Shown: one piece after another, positions 9,249 to 19,249 of the stretch
How positions within the stretch are numbered: the first letter of the stretch is position 1
Layout of the letters: each line of letters starts with the position of its first letter
DNA from: Virgibacillus profundi
Lineage (GTDB): Bacteria; Bacillota; Bacilli; Bacillales; Amphibacillaceae
Assembly (NCBI RefSeq): GCF_002287375.1
Contig: NZ_NPOA01000001.1
Coordinates: forward strand, 124,001-188,000
Direction of reading: 5' to 3'
DNA length: 64,000 nucleotides
Made by a program: the position numbers and the translations under genes
The notes under the pieces: model-generated
The model's input: only the letters and a program-made list of their open reading frames with translations
The model's database searches: none
What the model was told of the DNA's origin: nothing

Positions 9249-10016
9249 TTAACATTCAACCCTGGAAACTATTGATTGTTTAAAATGATCAATCGCCTCA
9301 TCTGGGTCAATGGTATACCCACACTCAAGCCCAATAAATCCTGTATAACCAGTATCCTTAATGGCCTTCAGGATATTTACATAATTTAATTCACCAGTTC
9401 CAGGCTGCTGTCTGCCTGGATTATCCGCAATATGATAATGATTTATATAGTCGGAAAAGCCTGTTGCATTACGGATAACATTACCCTCTGTAATTTGCTG
9501 ATGATAGACATCAAAAACAAGTTTAACGTTCGGACTGTTAACTTGCTCCAAAATAGAAACTGCCTCGTCCGAATATTGCAGAAAGTGTCCTCGATGATCA
9601 ACAAGTCCATTCATTGGTTCAATTTCTAATGTAACACCAGCTTCTTCACAAAGAGGTGCACATATCTTTAATGTTTCTATCATTGTTTCCCGCTGTTTGT
9701 CTCGTGGAATGTCTTCGATAACATTACCAGTTTGAGTAATAATAGATTTTGCACCTAGTATTGAACAAGCAACAATTGTATCCTTAATACCTTGCACATA
9801 TCTCTCTCGCTGCCCTGAATCAACCAGATTGAAAAAGCTTGTACATGTTGCACTAATTCCAACGCCAATTCTTTCCTGCTCTCTGGCTATATCATGTAAA
9901 TCCAGATCCCACCAATTATAGTATTCTAGGCCATGAAAGCCATGGGACTTTATTTTTTCCAAATGATAGATTACATCTTTTCCTTCATAGGCGCCAATAC
10001 AAAGAGAATATTTCAA
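9249..10016 (-). CDS. TIM-barrel isomerase, hydroxypyruvate isomerase (Hyi) family
   Basis: A 255-residue xylose-isomerase-like TIM barrel. The metal-site series is visible: EPMN near 147, VFDVYHQQ near 184, HYHIADNPGRQQPGTGELNY near 208 and GLECGY near 235. The HIADxPGR...PGTGE block is characteristic of hydroxypyruvate isomerases and their relatives. The start is TTG 10016 with AAGGGG 8 bases upstream. It lies 131 bases after the sialidase on the same strand, perhaps in one transcript. The true substrate could be a ketose or keto acid from the imported glycan. Confidence 0.82.
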   Translation of the reverse strand: MKYSLCIGAYEGKDVIYHLEKIKSHGFHGLEYYNWWDLDLHDIAREQERIGVGISATCTSFFNLVDSGQRERYVQGIKDTIVACSILGAKSIITQTGNVIEDIPRDKQRETMIETLKICAPLCEEAGVTLEIEPMNGLVDHRGHFLQYSDEAVSILEQVNSPNVKLVFDVYHQQITEGNVIRNATGFSDYINHYHIADNPGRQQPGTGELNYVNILKAIKDTGYTGFIGLECGYTIDPDEAIDHFKQSIVSRVEC

Positions 10017-10103
10017 ACAGATAACCCCTTAGCTTATATAAATTATATTTCGTTTAAGAATCTTTTCGTAAATTTTATTGTTCACTATCTGGCGTAAGTA
10101 ATC

Positions 10104-10137
10104 GCAGTCCCAAATGGATTCAGTGGGACGTAAGCAA
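10104..10137. repeat. Isolated GGGACTGC-type short palindrome
   Basis: GCAGTCCCA ... TGGGACGTAAGC between the isomerase and sialidase genes. The same short units (GGGACTGCGCACTGCTCG and relatives) occur at the outer ends of the composite repeats near 29160, 29710, 48195, 48725, 62610 and 63090. This looks like a solitary fragment of that repeat family. Confidence 0.5.
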
Positions 10138-10147
10138 CCTTTTTACT

Positions 10148-11503
10148 TTATGATTTTATCCAATCCAATGTAAACTTTTGGAAGTTAATTGTAATCGTAT
10201 AATCATCATTAACGTCTGCTTCATATAATAGGGCAATTTCACCATTATCCAACACAGTTAGACAGGAATAGATGTATGAACCAAGTGTAATAACTTTTGA
10301 ATAAGGCCAGGTCTCTCCACCATCTTCACTTAAGCGCACTGTACCATTTTTTCGTTGCTTTACATCAGCCGGATTACTGAATATCAGCCTTGTCTTTCCG
10401 TCATCCAGATCGGGATATCTAATGATGGATGATTGGCAGGTAGGATCAATCAGTGCAGAATCATATCTGAAGTCTCCCCATGTCTCCCCACCATCCTTGC
10501 TCACTGCAACTGCAGTACGCTGTTCTCCTGAATGATTTCTCATATAAATTCTCAGCTCGCCACCTGGCATTTCAATAACCTGTGATTCAGTTAAATCACT
10601 GTTATCAGTAGATGTCGTTTCAGCAGACAGCATTTCTCCGTTGAATTCGCGTCCATCATTAGGTGATTCGCCCCGTTTCCATGTTGCTCCATGATCATCA
10701 CTGTATATGACGGCACATGACATTTTGGAATATTCATTCGAATAATAAATTGGGAAAACAAGTCTGCCTTTATATGTGCCTTCTTTTACCTGAATGCCTC
10801 TTCCAGGTCCTGATCCAATAAATTTCATCCATGGTTCTTTCACTTGTAAATTTAAATCGACTGGCTCAGACCACGTCTTGCCATCATCATCACTTTTGAT
10901 AACCTGCAAAAAAGAGGTTCTCGCTTCCAGCAGACTTTCCGTTTTAGCAATACCTTTTCTATAATAGATATTTCCAGCAGGCTTGCCATCTTTGAACACA
11001 AACCCTTGTTCATCTATTTTATACGAGGTAATGAGATTTCCTTTGTCAAATACTTGTCCCTCTATATCCAGGCTGTATTCATTACCATCCTTATCGTATA
11101 ATAATTTTCTCCCCTGCTGATCAAAACCTACCCCTGGTTCACTTTGCCATAAGCCTATTCCTCCAGGTGTATGGCAAAAAACCATCCAGATTGTTTCCAT
11201 TTCCTCATCCTGGAGTAGTGCAGTATCAATTGCCGCAGCACCGTCTGCTCCTTCCCCAGCATAGGTGACAAGCTTTTGAACATCACCCCAAGTTTCTCCG
11301 TTATCTGTGCTTCGGCGAATTGTTGTATCAATTTTATTGGGATTATCATTGGAATTGGCAATCCTTGCATCAATCCCCGCAATAATCGTTCCTTTTATAG
11401 TTGTAATCATGGAAGGAATACGGTAGGCCCTAGAGTCTCCCAGTCCTGGATAAAACAAAGCTTCCGGTGCTGTAATTCCATTTATATTTTCATATTTTTC
11501 CAC
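10148..11503 (-). CDS. Sialidase (GH33-like, exo-alpha-sialidase)
   Basis: A 451-residue six-bladed propeller enzyme. YRIP at residues 27-30 supplies Arg28 of the carboxylate-binding arginine triad. Five Asp-box repeats are visible: STDNGETW, SDDDGKTW, SDDHGATW, SKDGGETW and SEDGGETW. Further candidate arginines lie in EMPGGELRIYMRNHSG and SSIIRYPD. There is no signal peptide, so it should act in the cytoplasm on imported oligosaccharides. The start is GTG 11503 with AGAGGAG upstream. It lies downstream of the broken solute-binding gene and upstream of a Hyi-like isomerase. No NanA/NanE/NanK genes are present, so a non-Neu5Ac substrate is possible. Confidence 0.87.
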   Translation of the reverse strand: MEKYENINGITAPEALFYPGLGDSRAYRIPSMITTIKGTIIAGIDARIANSNDNPNKIDTTIRRSTDNGETWGDVQKLVTYAGEGADGAAAIDTALLQDEEMETIWMVFCHTPGGIGLWQSEPGVGFDQQGRKLLYDKDGNEYSLDIEGQVFDKGNLITSYKIDEQGFVFKDGKPAGNIYYRKGIAKTESLLEARTSFLQVIKSDDDGKTWSEPVDLNLQVKEPWMKFIGSGPGRGIQVKEGTYKGRLVFPIYYSNEYSKMSCAVIYSDDHGATWKRGESPNDGREFNGEMLSAETTSTDNSDLTESQVIEMPGGELRIYMRNHSGEQRTAVAVSKDGGETWGDFRYDSALIDPTCQSSIIRYPDLDDGKTRLIFSNPADVKQRKNGTVRLSEDGGETWPYSKVITLGSYIYSCLTVLDNGEIALLYEADVNDDYTITINFQKFTLDWIKS

Positions 11504-11611
11504 AATAGCTCTCCTCTACATTATAAAGTCTTTTCGTGCTTCCCAAATTATAGGTATCTGCAACGTATCTTCGGTGGTTTTTTGGGTATAGGTTAATTAC
11601 CTTGTTCCAAC

Positions 11612-13216
11612 CTACTCAGCTGCACTACCCTGTCTTTCGATGGCTTCAATTTTAATATCCATATAATCATTTAGGCCCATTTTTTCTATCGTCTCAATAT
11701 AGTCATCCCAATTAGAAAAAGGTTCGTTGCCAGAAATGAATTTATCGCGCATTTCTTCAACGTATTATTCTATATCGCTTCCAAATCCTTGTAGTTGATC
11801 TACTTCTTCTTCTGTATGTTTAATGTTTGCCCATGGGTCCTTTATAACATCAGGCTTGACCTTTTCAGTTGCTTCCAATGCTTCCGGTGTCGTTTCAGCT
11901 CCTATAAAGTATCTTTCTTCTGTTAAAGCTGGATACAAACCACCCCCGAAAGTCAAATACTCTTTCAATACAGATGTATCATCTTTTTCTTCATCATATA
12001 CTTCTTTCAGATAGACAGGATTTCCATCTTCATCTATTTCATAAGTCTCGCCTTCTACACCCATAAAGAACAATTTCATTCCTTCTTCACCATAGAAATG
12101 ATCTATCCATCTTACAGTAGCCTCAGGGTTTTCATTTTTATTCGTGATTATGAATGCACCAGCATTTTCCACAGGACTTTTAAGGTCTGTAAATAATTTA
12201 TCCCCGTGTGGTCCCTCTAAAGCAGGCATCCCTACGTAATTATCTTCTTTGTTCGGAACCCCGTACCAAACAAAACTGCCGTATCTTCCTTCTGATGCGT
12301 TAGCAGCATATTGTGCGGGATCAATAGAAAATATATTCTTCTCAATCAATTCCTCATCGTACAGTTTATTCAAATATTCAAGAAGTTCTTTGTATTGATC
12401 GGATGTAGGGTAAAAACGATAATCATTAGTTTCAGGATCCAAATCGATGAGATTCGCTCCAAGTCCTTTATTAGCGATACCAAATGCCCCTTTTAAATAA
12501 TTATATAGGAGTGTAACATTATGACCGCCAAATGGAATTTCATCCACTTTTCCATTGCTTGGGTTTTCCTCTTTTACAGCTTTTAAATACTGATAATAAT
12601 CCTCCGTTGTTTCAGGAACATCCATACCTAACTCATCTAACCAGTCTTGATTAATGAATGGATAAGGGGCAATTCGTTTAGATAAAAATTCCGGATGATT
12701 CATAAATGGAAAGGAATAAATGTTTCCATCAGCCATTGTAACCATCTCTTTTACGTTAGGATATTCCTCCATAATTTTCTTGAAGTTTGGGGCGTATTCA
12801 TCTATTAAATCATTAAGCGGAGTAAAGATGCCTTGCTCTCCATACTTTAGTAATTCAGAATTATTTACACCAGCACTGTGAAATGCATCTGGCAGGTCGT
12901 TACTCCCTAGCGCTAAATTAAACTTTTCCTCAAATGAAGAACCAGGAACCATTTGCCAGTTAATATCAATATTAGTCATTTCTTCATATTCATTAAACAT
13001 CAACACGTCATTCCAATTATCATTTGAAGCAGCTGCTTGTCGTGCAAAAAAATCAAGGGTAATACTGTCGTCAACAACTGGAAAGCCTGTTTCATTTAAA
13101 TTTGCGAGATTCTCTTCACTAGTTTCACCGGTTCCCTCTTCATCCTGTGCGCATCCAGTAGCTATTATTAAAACTAACGCTATAACTAACAGAAACAAAT
13201 ATCTATGGTTTTTCAT
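11612..13216 (-). pseudogene. Family 1 solute-binding lipoprotein gene with one internal nonsense codon
   Basis: A sugar-binding lipoprotein (LplA/YtcQ type) with lipobox ATGC at Cys22. The reading frame stops at TAA (11767-11765) after 483 codons (13216-11765), yet translation of the next codons gives YVEEMRDKFISG, EPFSNWDDYIETIEKMGL and a normal ending down to TAG at 11614-11612. Intact paralogues here read IEKYVDEM at this point, so a single AAA (Lys) to TAA change explains it. Restored length is 534 residues, against 532-536 in the paralogues. Only about 50 C-terminal residues are lost, so partial function is conceivable. A palindrome lies upstream at 13565. Confidence 0.88.
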
Positions 13217-13244
13217 ATTTTAGTCCTCCAATAATAATTAAATC

Positions 13245-13478
13245 CTATAATTTTAGATACAATAAAATGATTGATATAGTTATGGCTAAACGTACGCTTG
13301 CCTGCTTCCAGCAATCTTTTGCAATCCATTCATTTGAACTTGCTACAACACCCACTGAAATCCCTTTCATAAATATTGTCTCAAAGTTCGTTTGTATGTC
13401 CTTTAGAAGCTTTATCTTCATTACCATCACTAGCAGGAAACGTTGAAAAATCCCTTTAAATTTACCCAATTCTGACAT
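13245..13478 (-). CDS. Doubtful 77-residue ORF in the leader of the solute-binding gene
   Basis: Not recognised. It encodes a basic N-terminal part and a hydrophobic C-terminus (LAITISIILLYLKL). A GGGGGAAG stretch sits directly before the ATG, so translation is possible. It lies between the 13565 palindrome and the solute-binding gene, hence inside that gene's likely leader. It may be a spurious ORF or the remnant of a membrane protein gene. Confidence 0.25.
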   Translation of the reverse strand: MSELGKFKGIFQRFLLVMVMKIKLLKDIQTNFETIFMKGISVGVVASSNEWIAKDCWKQASVRLAITISIILLYLKL

Positions 13479-13564
13479 TTCTTCCCCCTTTTTTCATTTA
13501 GAACTGTAAAATAGTAGTTAGGTATTCATTATTGGTAACGGTCATAAAAATCCCAAAAACTAAA

Positions 13565-13581
13565 TTAATTAACTTAACTAA
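13565..13581. promoter_or_regulatory. Second copy of the TTAATTAA palindrome (one mismatch)
   Basis: TTAATTAACTTAACTAA, differing at one position from the perfect form at 41551. It lies about 350 bp upstream of the broken solute-binding gene. Confidence 0.45.
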
Positions 13582-13986
13582 TGAACATTATATTAAAGTA
13601 GTATGAATTTTACAAGTAATTTTGACTTTTTGATAAAGCATAATTTTAAATATACTTAGGTAATTTTATTCGTAGCATTTATAGGGGGATATACGAACCA
13701 ATATCTGACACAGTTATAAATAATTTGGGTAGTCAATCAATTATATAATTATTTGAGGAAACAGGTATATTAGCTTCTTTACAAAAGTGGATACTCGGGG
13801 TTGAGGATTATTCGACAAACTCTGAAGCAAAAGCTGAATGAAATACCTTCTATTTGTAATGACGTTCGTGGACTTTTCTCTATCAGGATATAAATTGTTT
13901 TGTCCGTGAGAAACTCACTCACGGACGTACCTTACAAGACTTTAGTGAAAAACTCAGAGTGTATGCCTAGTTTATCCCAATAGCTC

Positions 13987-15033
13987 TTAGGAGAGCTTTA
14001 TCGCTTCTCCTCTATCAGCTGATTCATATAAACCATTGATTATTTTCTGCAGCTTCACACCCTGTTCTGCAGTGCTAATGGGCTGTTCACCAGTTAAACA
14101 GCAATTTACGAAACGCTCAATCTGTTGCTCGTAATTATTTTTCAATGGTAGATAGGACGGTGTGACATCAATCAATGTCTCATGTTTTTCCTGAAACATT
14201 TTCAATGGAAAAACATCTGCTCCGCCTTTATCTCCCATTACAGAAACTGACATTTCATCATGTTTTTCAATATTTGCTGCAAACGCTGATTCCAAAATGA
14301 TTGATGCACCATTTTTAAAAGTTATCATCCCTCGGGCCATGTCCTCGATGGAAAAATTCTCCCAATCCCATTGCCCTGCAAGACCAACACCTTTTTTATT
14401 ACCAAGCTTCTGATATGTCACACCAAAAACCGTATCGGGCTCAGGATAATCCATTAAATACAAAGCAGTATCCAGCATATGTACACCGATATCGATTAGC
14501 GGTCCTCCACCTTGAAGTTCTTTATTGGTAAAAACTCCCCAACCAGGAATACCACGACGGCGAATGGCATGGACACGAGCTGCATAGATTTCACCAAGCT
14601 CATCTGCATCAATAAATCGTTTTAATGTATCAACCTCCGCTGTATGTCTGTAGCTTAGTCCATAAGTTAGGATTTTCCCGGTCCTTTTAGCTGTTTCAGC
14701 CATTTTCTCTGCTTCAGCAACCGTCATTGCTGGTGGCTTTTCACAAAGAACATGACATCCTGCCTCCAGTGCAGCGATTGTAGCAGCTGCATGAAACTTA
14801 TTTGGTGTACAAATACTGATTACATCAAGTTCTACTGTTTCCAGCATTTCCTGATAATCTGTAAAAACATGTGGAATGTTAAATTGGTCTGACAGGTTTT
14901 CAGCATTTCCCCTGACAATATCGGCTATTGCAGTTACCTTCACCTTACTTCCCTGCTTCAAATAATTTGGTATATGTACATCTCTTGCAATGCCACCTGC
15001 CCCTATAATTCCAACTCGAATTACTTCTTTCAT
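13987..15033 (-). CDS. Gfo/Idh/MocA family NAD(P)-dependent oxidoreductase
   Basis: A 348-residue sugar dehydrogenase or keto-sugar reductase. It has a Rossmann fingerprint GIIGAGGIARD near the start, the EKP catalytic Lys motif in LCEKPPAMT and GGGPLIDIGVHMLD at the domain boundary. The frame is open from ATG 15048, but GGGAG inside that stretch lies 8 bases before ATG 15033, which I prefer (MKEVIRVGIIGAG). It stands alone, divergent from the fucosidase operon, and may serve the same substrate. Which hydroxyl is oxidised cannot be read from the sequence. Confidence 0.85.
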   Translation of the reverse strand: MKEVIRVGIIGAGGIARDVHIPNYLKQGSKVKVTAIADIVRGNAENLSDQFNIPHVFTDYQEMLETVELDVISICTPNKFHAAATIAALEAGCHVLCEKPPAMTVAEAEKMAETAKRTGKILTYGLSYRHTAEVDTLKRFIDADELGEIYAARVHAIRRRGIPGWGVFTNKELQGGGPLIDIGVHMLDTALYLMDYPEPDTVFGVTYQKLGNKKGVGLAGQWDWENFSIEDMARGMITFKNGASIILESAFAANIEKHDEMSVSVMGDKGGADVFPLKMFQEKHETLIDVTPSYLPLKNNYEQQIERFVNCCLTGEQPISTAEQGVKLQKIINGLYESADRGEAIKLS

Positions 15034-15276
15034 AATGTCAACTCCCATTGATTCCAGTATCTTTATCCGATGAAATGATAAAAAAAGATTAATTTCATCC
15101 AGGCAAAATAATCATAGCATATTTTTTTCTGCAATTGTAATAATTTATTTTATTCGGTTATTACTTTTCCTAATGTTGGGTTTGGTGAAAATACTAGGAA
15201 AACGTGGTCTATTTGGATGGCTTAAAGGTCCCTTTGTTTCAAAAAATGTGATTGCCAATTGTCACCTAATTTGCAA

Positions 15277-15305
15277 TTGACTAAAACTTCAAATTATGAT
15301 ATTTT
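15277..15305 (+). promoter_or_regulatory. Sigma-A-type promoter of the GH29-GH3-GH38 operon
   Basis: -35 TTGACT (15277-15282), 17-base spacer, -10 TATTTT (15300-15305). The operator starts one base after the -10 box. Exactly the same geometry is found at the fucose-oxidation operon near 38592-38620. Confidence 0.65.
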
Positions 15306-15306
15306 A

Positions 15307-15322
15307 ATGTTATCGGTAACAT
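15307..15322. promoter_or_regulatory. LacI-family operator ATGTTATCGGTAACAT
   Basis: A 16-bp near-palindrome with central CG, typical of LacI/GalR operators. It is the exact reverse complement of the 16 bp at 38575-38590 next to the LacI gene. Placed at the transcription start, it would repress by blocking polymerase. Confidence 0.75.
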
Positions 15323-15473
15323 AAAGGTATCAGCATATATATAAGACAAACACTTTGAATATTGTAACTGGAACAATCAAATAGTTAATGATTGTCGGAA
15401 TTAAAAGGGTTTCATTTTGATTTGGTTAAAGAAAAACAATCAATAATTTATATTTTTTGAGAGGATGGATTTT

Positions 15474-16832
15474 GTGGGAAAAGTATCAACTATTACACGT
15501 GGTGTACATAATTTCAGTGCTGAAGATCGGTGGGTTAAGCCCGAGGATCCACAACTTTTGGAACGTCTTGAATGGTTTAAAGATCAGAAGCTTGCCTTGA
15601 TGATGCACTGGGGCCCTTATTCACAGCTGGGATTAGTCGAATCATGGGCTTTGAGTGATAAAGATGCCGATTGGTCTAGGGAAGGTATCGACTGGGAAGA
15701 TGATGGTGAAGAGTTCAAAAGACAATATTTTGATCTTAATAAAACATTTAACCCAATTCGGTTTCAACCAGAGGTATGGGCAGATTTAGCCAAAGAAGGT
15801 GGGTTTAAATATTTAATATTTACCACTAAACATCACGACGGTTTTAGCATGTGGAATACAAATGAAACTGATTATCGGGTTACAGGTTCCGATACCCCTT
15901 TTCATACACATAAGTATGCTGATATCAGCAAGCATCTATTTGATGCCTTCCGCAGCAAAGGTTTAGGTATTGCAGCTTATTTCTCCAAAGCCGACTGGAA
16001 TACACCATATTATTGGGCTCCTGGAATGGAACGTGGCAGGAATATGTGGCGCGGCCCTTCCTATGATCCTTTGGAATACCCATGGTTATGGGATAAGTTT
16101 GTTGAATTTACCCATAATCAGATAATGGAATTAATGTCCAACTACGGACACATTGACATTTTATGGTTGGATGCAGGATGGGTTGGACACAAAAAGCAGG
16201 ATATACGTCTGGGTGAAGTAGTAGAAAAGGCGCGTCAACTGCAACCATGGTTAATCACGGCTGATCGTACAATGGGAGGGGAATTTGAAAATTACATTAC
16301 CCCTGAACAGACCATTCCTGAAGATCCAATGGAGGTTCCATGGGAAAGTTGCATTTCGATGGGTACTTCGTTTTCGTTCAGGTATGAAGACCATTATAAA
16401 TCGACACGTGAAATTGTTCATACGCTTATTGAGGTAGTGGCAAAAGGTGGGAACCTCGCTCTCAATGTTGCACCACAACCCGATGGACGATTACCTGAGG
16501 GAGCTATCAAAAGGATGAAAGAACTTGGTGCATGGTTAAAAGTTTATGGAGAAGCAATCTACGGAACACGTATTTGTGCACCTTACTTTACGAATGAGTT
16601 TGCCTTCACACGAAAAGGTGAGACAACGTACTGTTTCCGATTGTTTCAGAATGGCTACTGTAAAGATGAGTATGTGACGATTCCATATAATGAAAAAGTC
16701 TACCAATTAGATATGTTAGGACATGATGATAATCTCGAATTTACTCAGACAAACGAGGGATTATCTGTAAAGATGCCAAATTTACCAGAAGATGAAAATG
16801 AAGTAATTGCACATGTATTTAGATTGAAGTAG
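15474..16832 (+). CDS. Alpha-L-fucosidase, GH29
   Basis: A 452-residue GH29 enzyme removing alpha-L-fucose. The family blocks are visible: LMMHWGPYSQLG near 46, TTKHHDGFSMWNT near 118 and DILWLDAGW near 230, whose Asp (residue 233) is the expected nucleophile; the usual motif is WFDG, so LWLDAG is a variant. KGGNLALNVAPQPDG is the usual 'LLNIGP' region. The frame is open from ATG 15465, but GAGAGG touches that ATG, whereas it is 9 bases before GTG 15474, which I prefer. There is no signal peptide. First gene of an operon with GH3 and GH38, controlled by the LacI operator at 15307. Confidence 0.9.
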   Translation: MGKVSTITRGVHNFSAEDRWVKPEDPQLLERLEWFKDQKLALMMHWGPYSQLGLVESWALSDKDADWSREGIDWEDDGEEFKRQYFDLNKTFNPIRFQPEVWADLAKEGGFKYLIFTTKHHDGFSMWNTNETDYRVTGSDTPFHTHKYADISKHLFDAFRSKGLGIAAYFSKADWNTPYYWAPGMERGRNMWRGPSYDPLEYPWLWDKFVEFTHNQIMELMSNYGHIDILWLDAGWVGHKKQDIRLGEVVEKARQLQPWLITADRTMGGEFENYITPEQTIPEDPMEVPWESCISMGTSFSFRYEDHYKSTREIVHTLIEVVAKGGNLALNVAPQPDGRLPEGAIKRMKELGAWLKVYGEAIYGTRICAPYFTNEFAFTRKGETTYCFRLFQNGYCKDEYVTIPYNEKVYQLDMLGHDDNLEFTQTNEGLSVKMPNLPEDENEVIAHVFRLK

Positions 16833-16917
16833 GTTAATTGGTTATAAATCTCAAGTAGTATTTAAAATGGCGTTGAATTGATGTAACTAAGATAGATCTA
16901 CTATTGGAGGAGCACTT

Positions 16918-19209
16918 ATGAATAAATACCAAAATAGTAATTATCCAATAAATGAAAGAGTAGAAGAATTAATGAGCCATATGTCTTTGAAAGAAAAAGT
17001 GGGACAACTTAACCAAAAGTTATATGGTTGGAATGCTTATATAAAGTCAAGTAATGGTTACGAGTTAACAAAGACGTTCAAGGAACATGTATCAAAGTTT
17101 GATGGTATAGGCGCCTTATATGGTTTATTTAGAGCAGATCCTTGGTCTGGCGTGGACTTCTCCAATGGTATTTCAGTAGAGGATAGTGCAGTAGTTACGA
17201 ACATGGTGCAGAAATACATTAAAGAAAACACGAGGCTAGGTATTCCGGTTTTGATTTCTGAAGAATGCCCTCACGGTCAACAAACATTAGACAGTACCTT
17301 GTTTCCAACAAATATTGGCTCAGGTGCCTCTTGGAACCCAGAACTACAACAAGAAGTTTCCTCTAATGTGGCGGAGGAACTGAGTGCAAGAGGAGTACAC
17401 CTAGGACTTGTGTCCACTTTAGATATTATGCGAGATCCTAGATGGGGAAGAACTGAGGAATGTTTTAGCGAAGATACTTATCTAACCTCAAAAATGACTG
17501 AGGCTGTTGTTCGTGGAATGCAAGGAGAAGATGAGGTCCCAAAAATTATTCCAGTATTAAAACACTTTATTGCCCAAGGTGCTGGGGTCGGTGGTCATAA
17601 CTCAGGGCCAGCATTAATTGGAGAACGAGAGTTACGAGAAGTATTTTTGCCCCCAATGAAAGCCGGTGTAGAAGCTGGTGCTCTAGCTTGTATGGCAGCT
17701 TATAATGAAATTGATGGCGTACCGTGCCACGCAAATCAACAATTGCTAACAGAAATATTAAGGAAAGAGTGGAAATTTAATGGAATAGTAATGGCGGACG
17801 GTAATGCACTCGATCGATTGTTGATGCTTACGGGGGAAAAAGAGTTAGCAGCAGCGTATGCACTGAGAGCAGGTGTGGATTTAAGTTTATGGGATGATGT
17901 TTATCTTACAATCGAGCAAGGTGTTAAGAAAGGTAAAATAAACATGGAATTAGTAGATCAGGCTGTATCTCGAGTTTTATTTCTTAAATTTAAGCTAGGA
18001 TTATTTGATAATCAATGTTTCGTGGATGAAGACAGACCTGCAATGGTAGTGGGATGTGATAAGTTTAAGAAATCCAGCTTAGAGATGGCCAGGCAATCGA
18101 TAGTACTGCTTAAAAATGACGAAAACATTTTACCATTGAATAAGAACGGTAATAGAATTGCCGTCATCGGACCTAATGCTGACAATTTATATAATATGTT
18201 AGGGGATTATACCCCTCCACAAAGAAAAGATAGTGGAGTGACCATTCTTGATGGTATACATTCACTTGCCGACCCAGACACTGAAGTTATGTACGCTCGT
18301 GGCTGTGGAATAAGGGACAAATCTAAATCTGACTTTAATAATGCTAAGGAAATAGCCCGTAAATCCGATGTCGCTGTGGTGGTTCTTGGTGGATCTAGTA
18401 CTAGAGATTTTGGAATGGAATTTGAAGACAATGGTGCGGTTAAATCCTATGATGAGACAGAAATGGATTGTGGGGAAAATGTGGATGTAGCTAATTTAAA
18501 TTTAGGTGGAGTACAGGAAGAATTGGTTATGGAAATCTGTGCAACAGGGACTCCAGTTATAGTAGTACTAATACAAGGAAGGCCCCACTCTATTCCGTGG
18601 ATTGCTAAAAATTGCAAGGCTATTCTGTCTGGATGGTATCCAGGGCCACAAGGTGGTCAAGCTATAGCAGAAGTTCTATTTGGTAATATTAGTCCAAATG
18701 GAAAACTACCAGTGTCGATGCCTATTTCATCTATGCAGCTACCTGTCTACTATAACTACAAAAATAGTGGAGCTAAGGAAGACTATCATGATATGGATGG
18801 TAAAGCTTTATATCCATTTGGACATGGATTAAGCTATACATCTTTTGAATTCAATTTTGCAAATGATAAAACAGAAGAAATCACATTAGCTGATTTAAAT
18901 TCTTCTAAAAAATTACATATTACTGTTGAAGTTAAAAACACTGGAAATAGAGATGGTTATGAGGTTGTGCAATTATATACAAAAGATTTACAAGCAAGTG
19001 TGACACAGCGGATCAAAGAGTTAAAGGGTCTCAACAAAGTTTGGGTGAAAGCAGGCGAAACCAAGATTATCACTTTCATGCTTGGACATGAAGGGTTAGC
19101 GATTTGGAATATAGCCATGAATCCCGAAGTGGAACCAGGTACAGTAAGACTTATGGTTGGAGGATCTTCAAATACGGTAATATCAAAAGATTTATTAGTA
19201 AAGAATTAG
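16918..19209 (+). CDS. GH3 beta-glycosidase (beta-glucosidase/N-acetylhexosaminidase/xylosidase type)
   Basis: A 763-residue GH3 enzyme with an N-terminal TIM barrel, an alpha/beta sandwich and a C-terminal fibronectin-III-like domain (from about 660). VLKHFIAQG (Lys215-His216) and RELREVFLPP are typical. The nucleophile should be Asp294 in GIVMADGNALDRLL; most members have SDW here, so the ADG form is unusual. There is no signal peptide, so it is cytoplasmic. It follows the fucosidase by 85 bases behind TTGGAGGAG. The exact sugar released (Glc, Xyl or GlcNAc) cannot be told. Confidence 0.9.
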   Translation: MNKYQNSNYPINERVEELMSHMSLKEKVGQLNQKLYGWNAYIKSSNGYELTKTFKEHVSKFDGIGALYGLFRADPWSGVDFSNGISVEDSAVVTNMVQKYIKENTRLGIPVLISEECPHGQQTLDSTLFPTNIGSGASWNPELQQEVSSNVAEELSARGVHLGLVSTLDIMRDPRWGRTEECFSEDTYLTSKMTEAVVRGMQGEDEVPKIIPVLKHFIAQGAGVGGHNSGPALIGERELREVFLPPMKAGVEAGALACMAAYNEIDGVPCHANQQLLTEILRKEWKFNGIVMADGNALDRLLMLTGEKELAAAYALRAGVDLSLWDDVYLTIEQGVKKGKINMELVDQAVSRVLFLKFKLGLFDNQCFVDEDRPAMVVGCDKFKKSSLEMARQSIVLLKNDENILPLNKNGNRIAVIGPNADNLYNMLGDYTPPQRKDSGVTILDGIHSLADPDTEVMYARGCGIRDKSKSDFNNAKEIARKSDVAVVVLGGSSTRDFGMEFEDNGAVKSYDETEMDCGENVDVANLNLGGVQEELVMEICATGTPVIVVLIQGRPHSIPWIAKNCKAILSGWYPGPQGGQAIAEVLFGNISPNGKLPVSMPISSMQLPVYYNYKNSGAKEDYHDMDGKALYPFGHGLSYTSFEFNFANDKTEEITLADLNSSKKLHITVEVKNTGNRDGYEVVQLYTKDLQASVTQRIKELKGLNKVWVKAGETKIITFMLGHEGLAIWNIAMNPEVEPGTVRLMVGGSSNTVISKDLLVKN

Positions 19210-19249
19210 CCAATTGATTGAATGCTTAAACAGAAAGGGTGGCTAGGAT

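Larger units (their letters stand above)
13217..13986. other. Intergenic region upstream of the broken solute-binding gene
   Basis: 770 bases between the solute-binding gene and the 3' end of an oxidoreductase gene, both on the minus strand. Contents: a doubtful 77-codon ORF (13245-13478), the palindrome at 13565-13581, and a small GC-rich hairpin at 13902-13926 (GTCCGTGAG with CTCACGGAC) without a clear T run. The stretch 13600-13980 shows no recognisable protein in any frame. Confidence 0.5.
15034..15473. other. Divergent promoter region, oxidoreductase / fucosidase operon
   Basis: 440 bases holding the promoter and LacI-type operator of the GH29-GH3-GH38 operon (listed separately). The half near the oxidoreductase gene is AT-rich, with no motif I could assign. 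Confidence 0.5.

Noticed and set aside
13600-13980. Possible transposase remnant
   Set aside because: I tried several frames; no stretch resembled a transposase or any other family convincingly.
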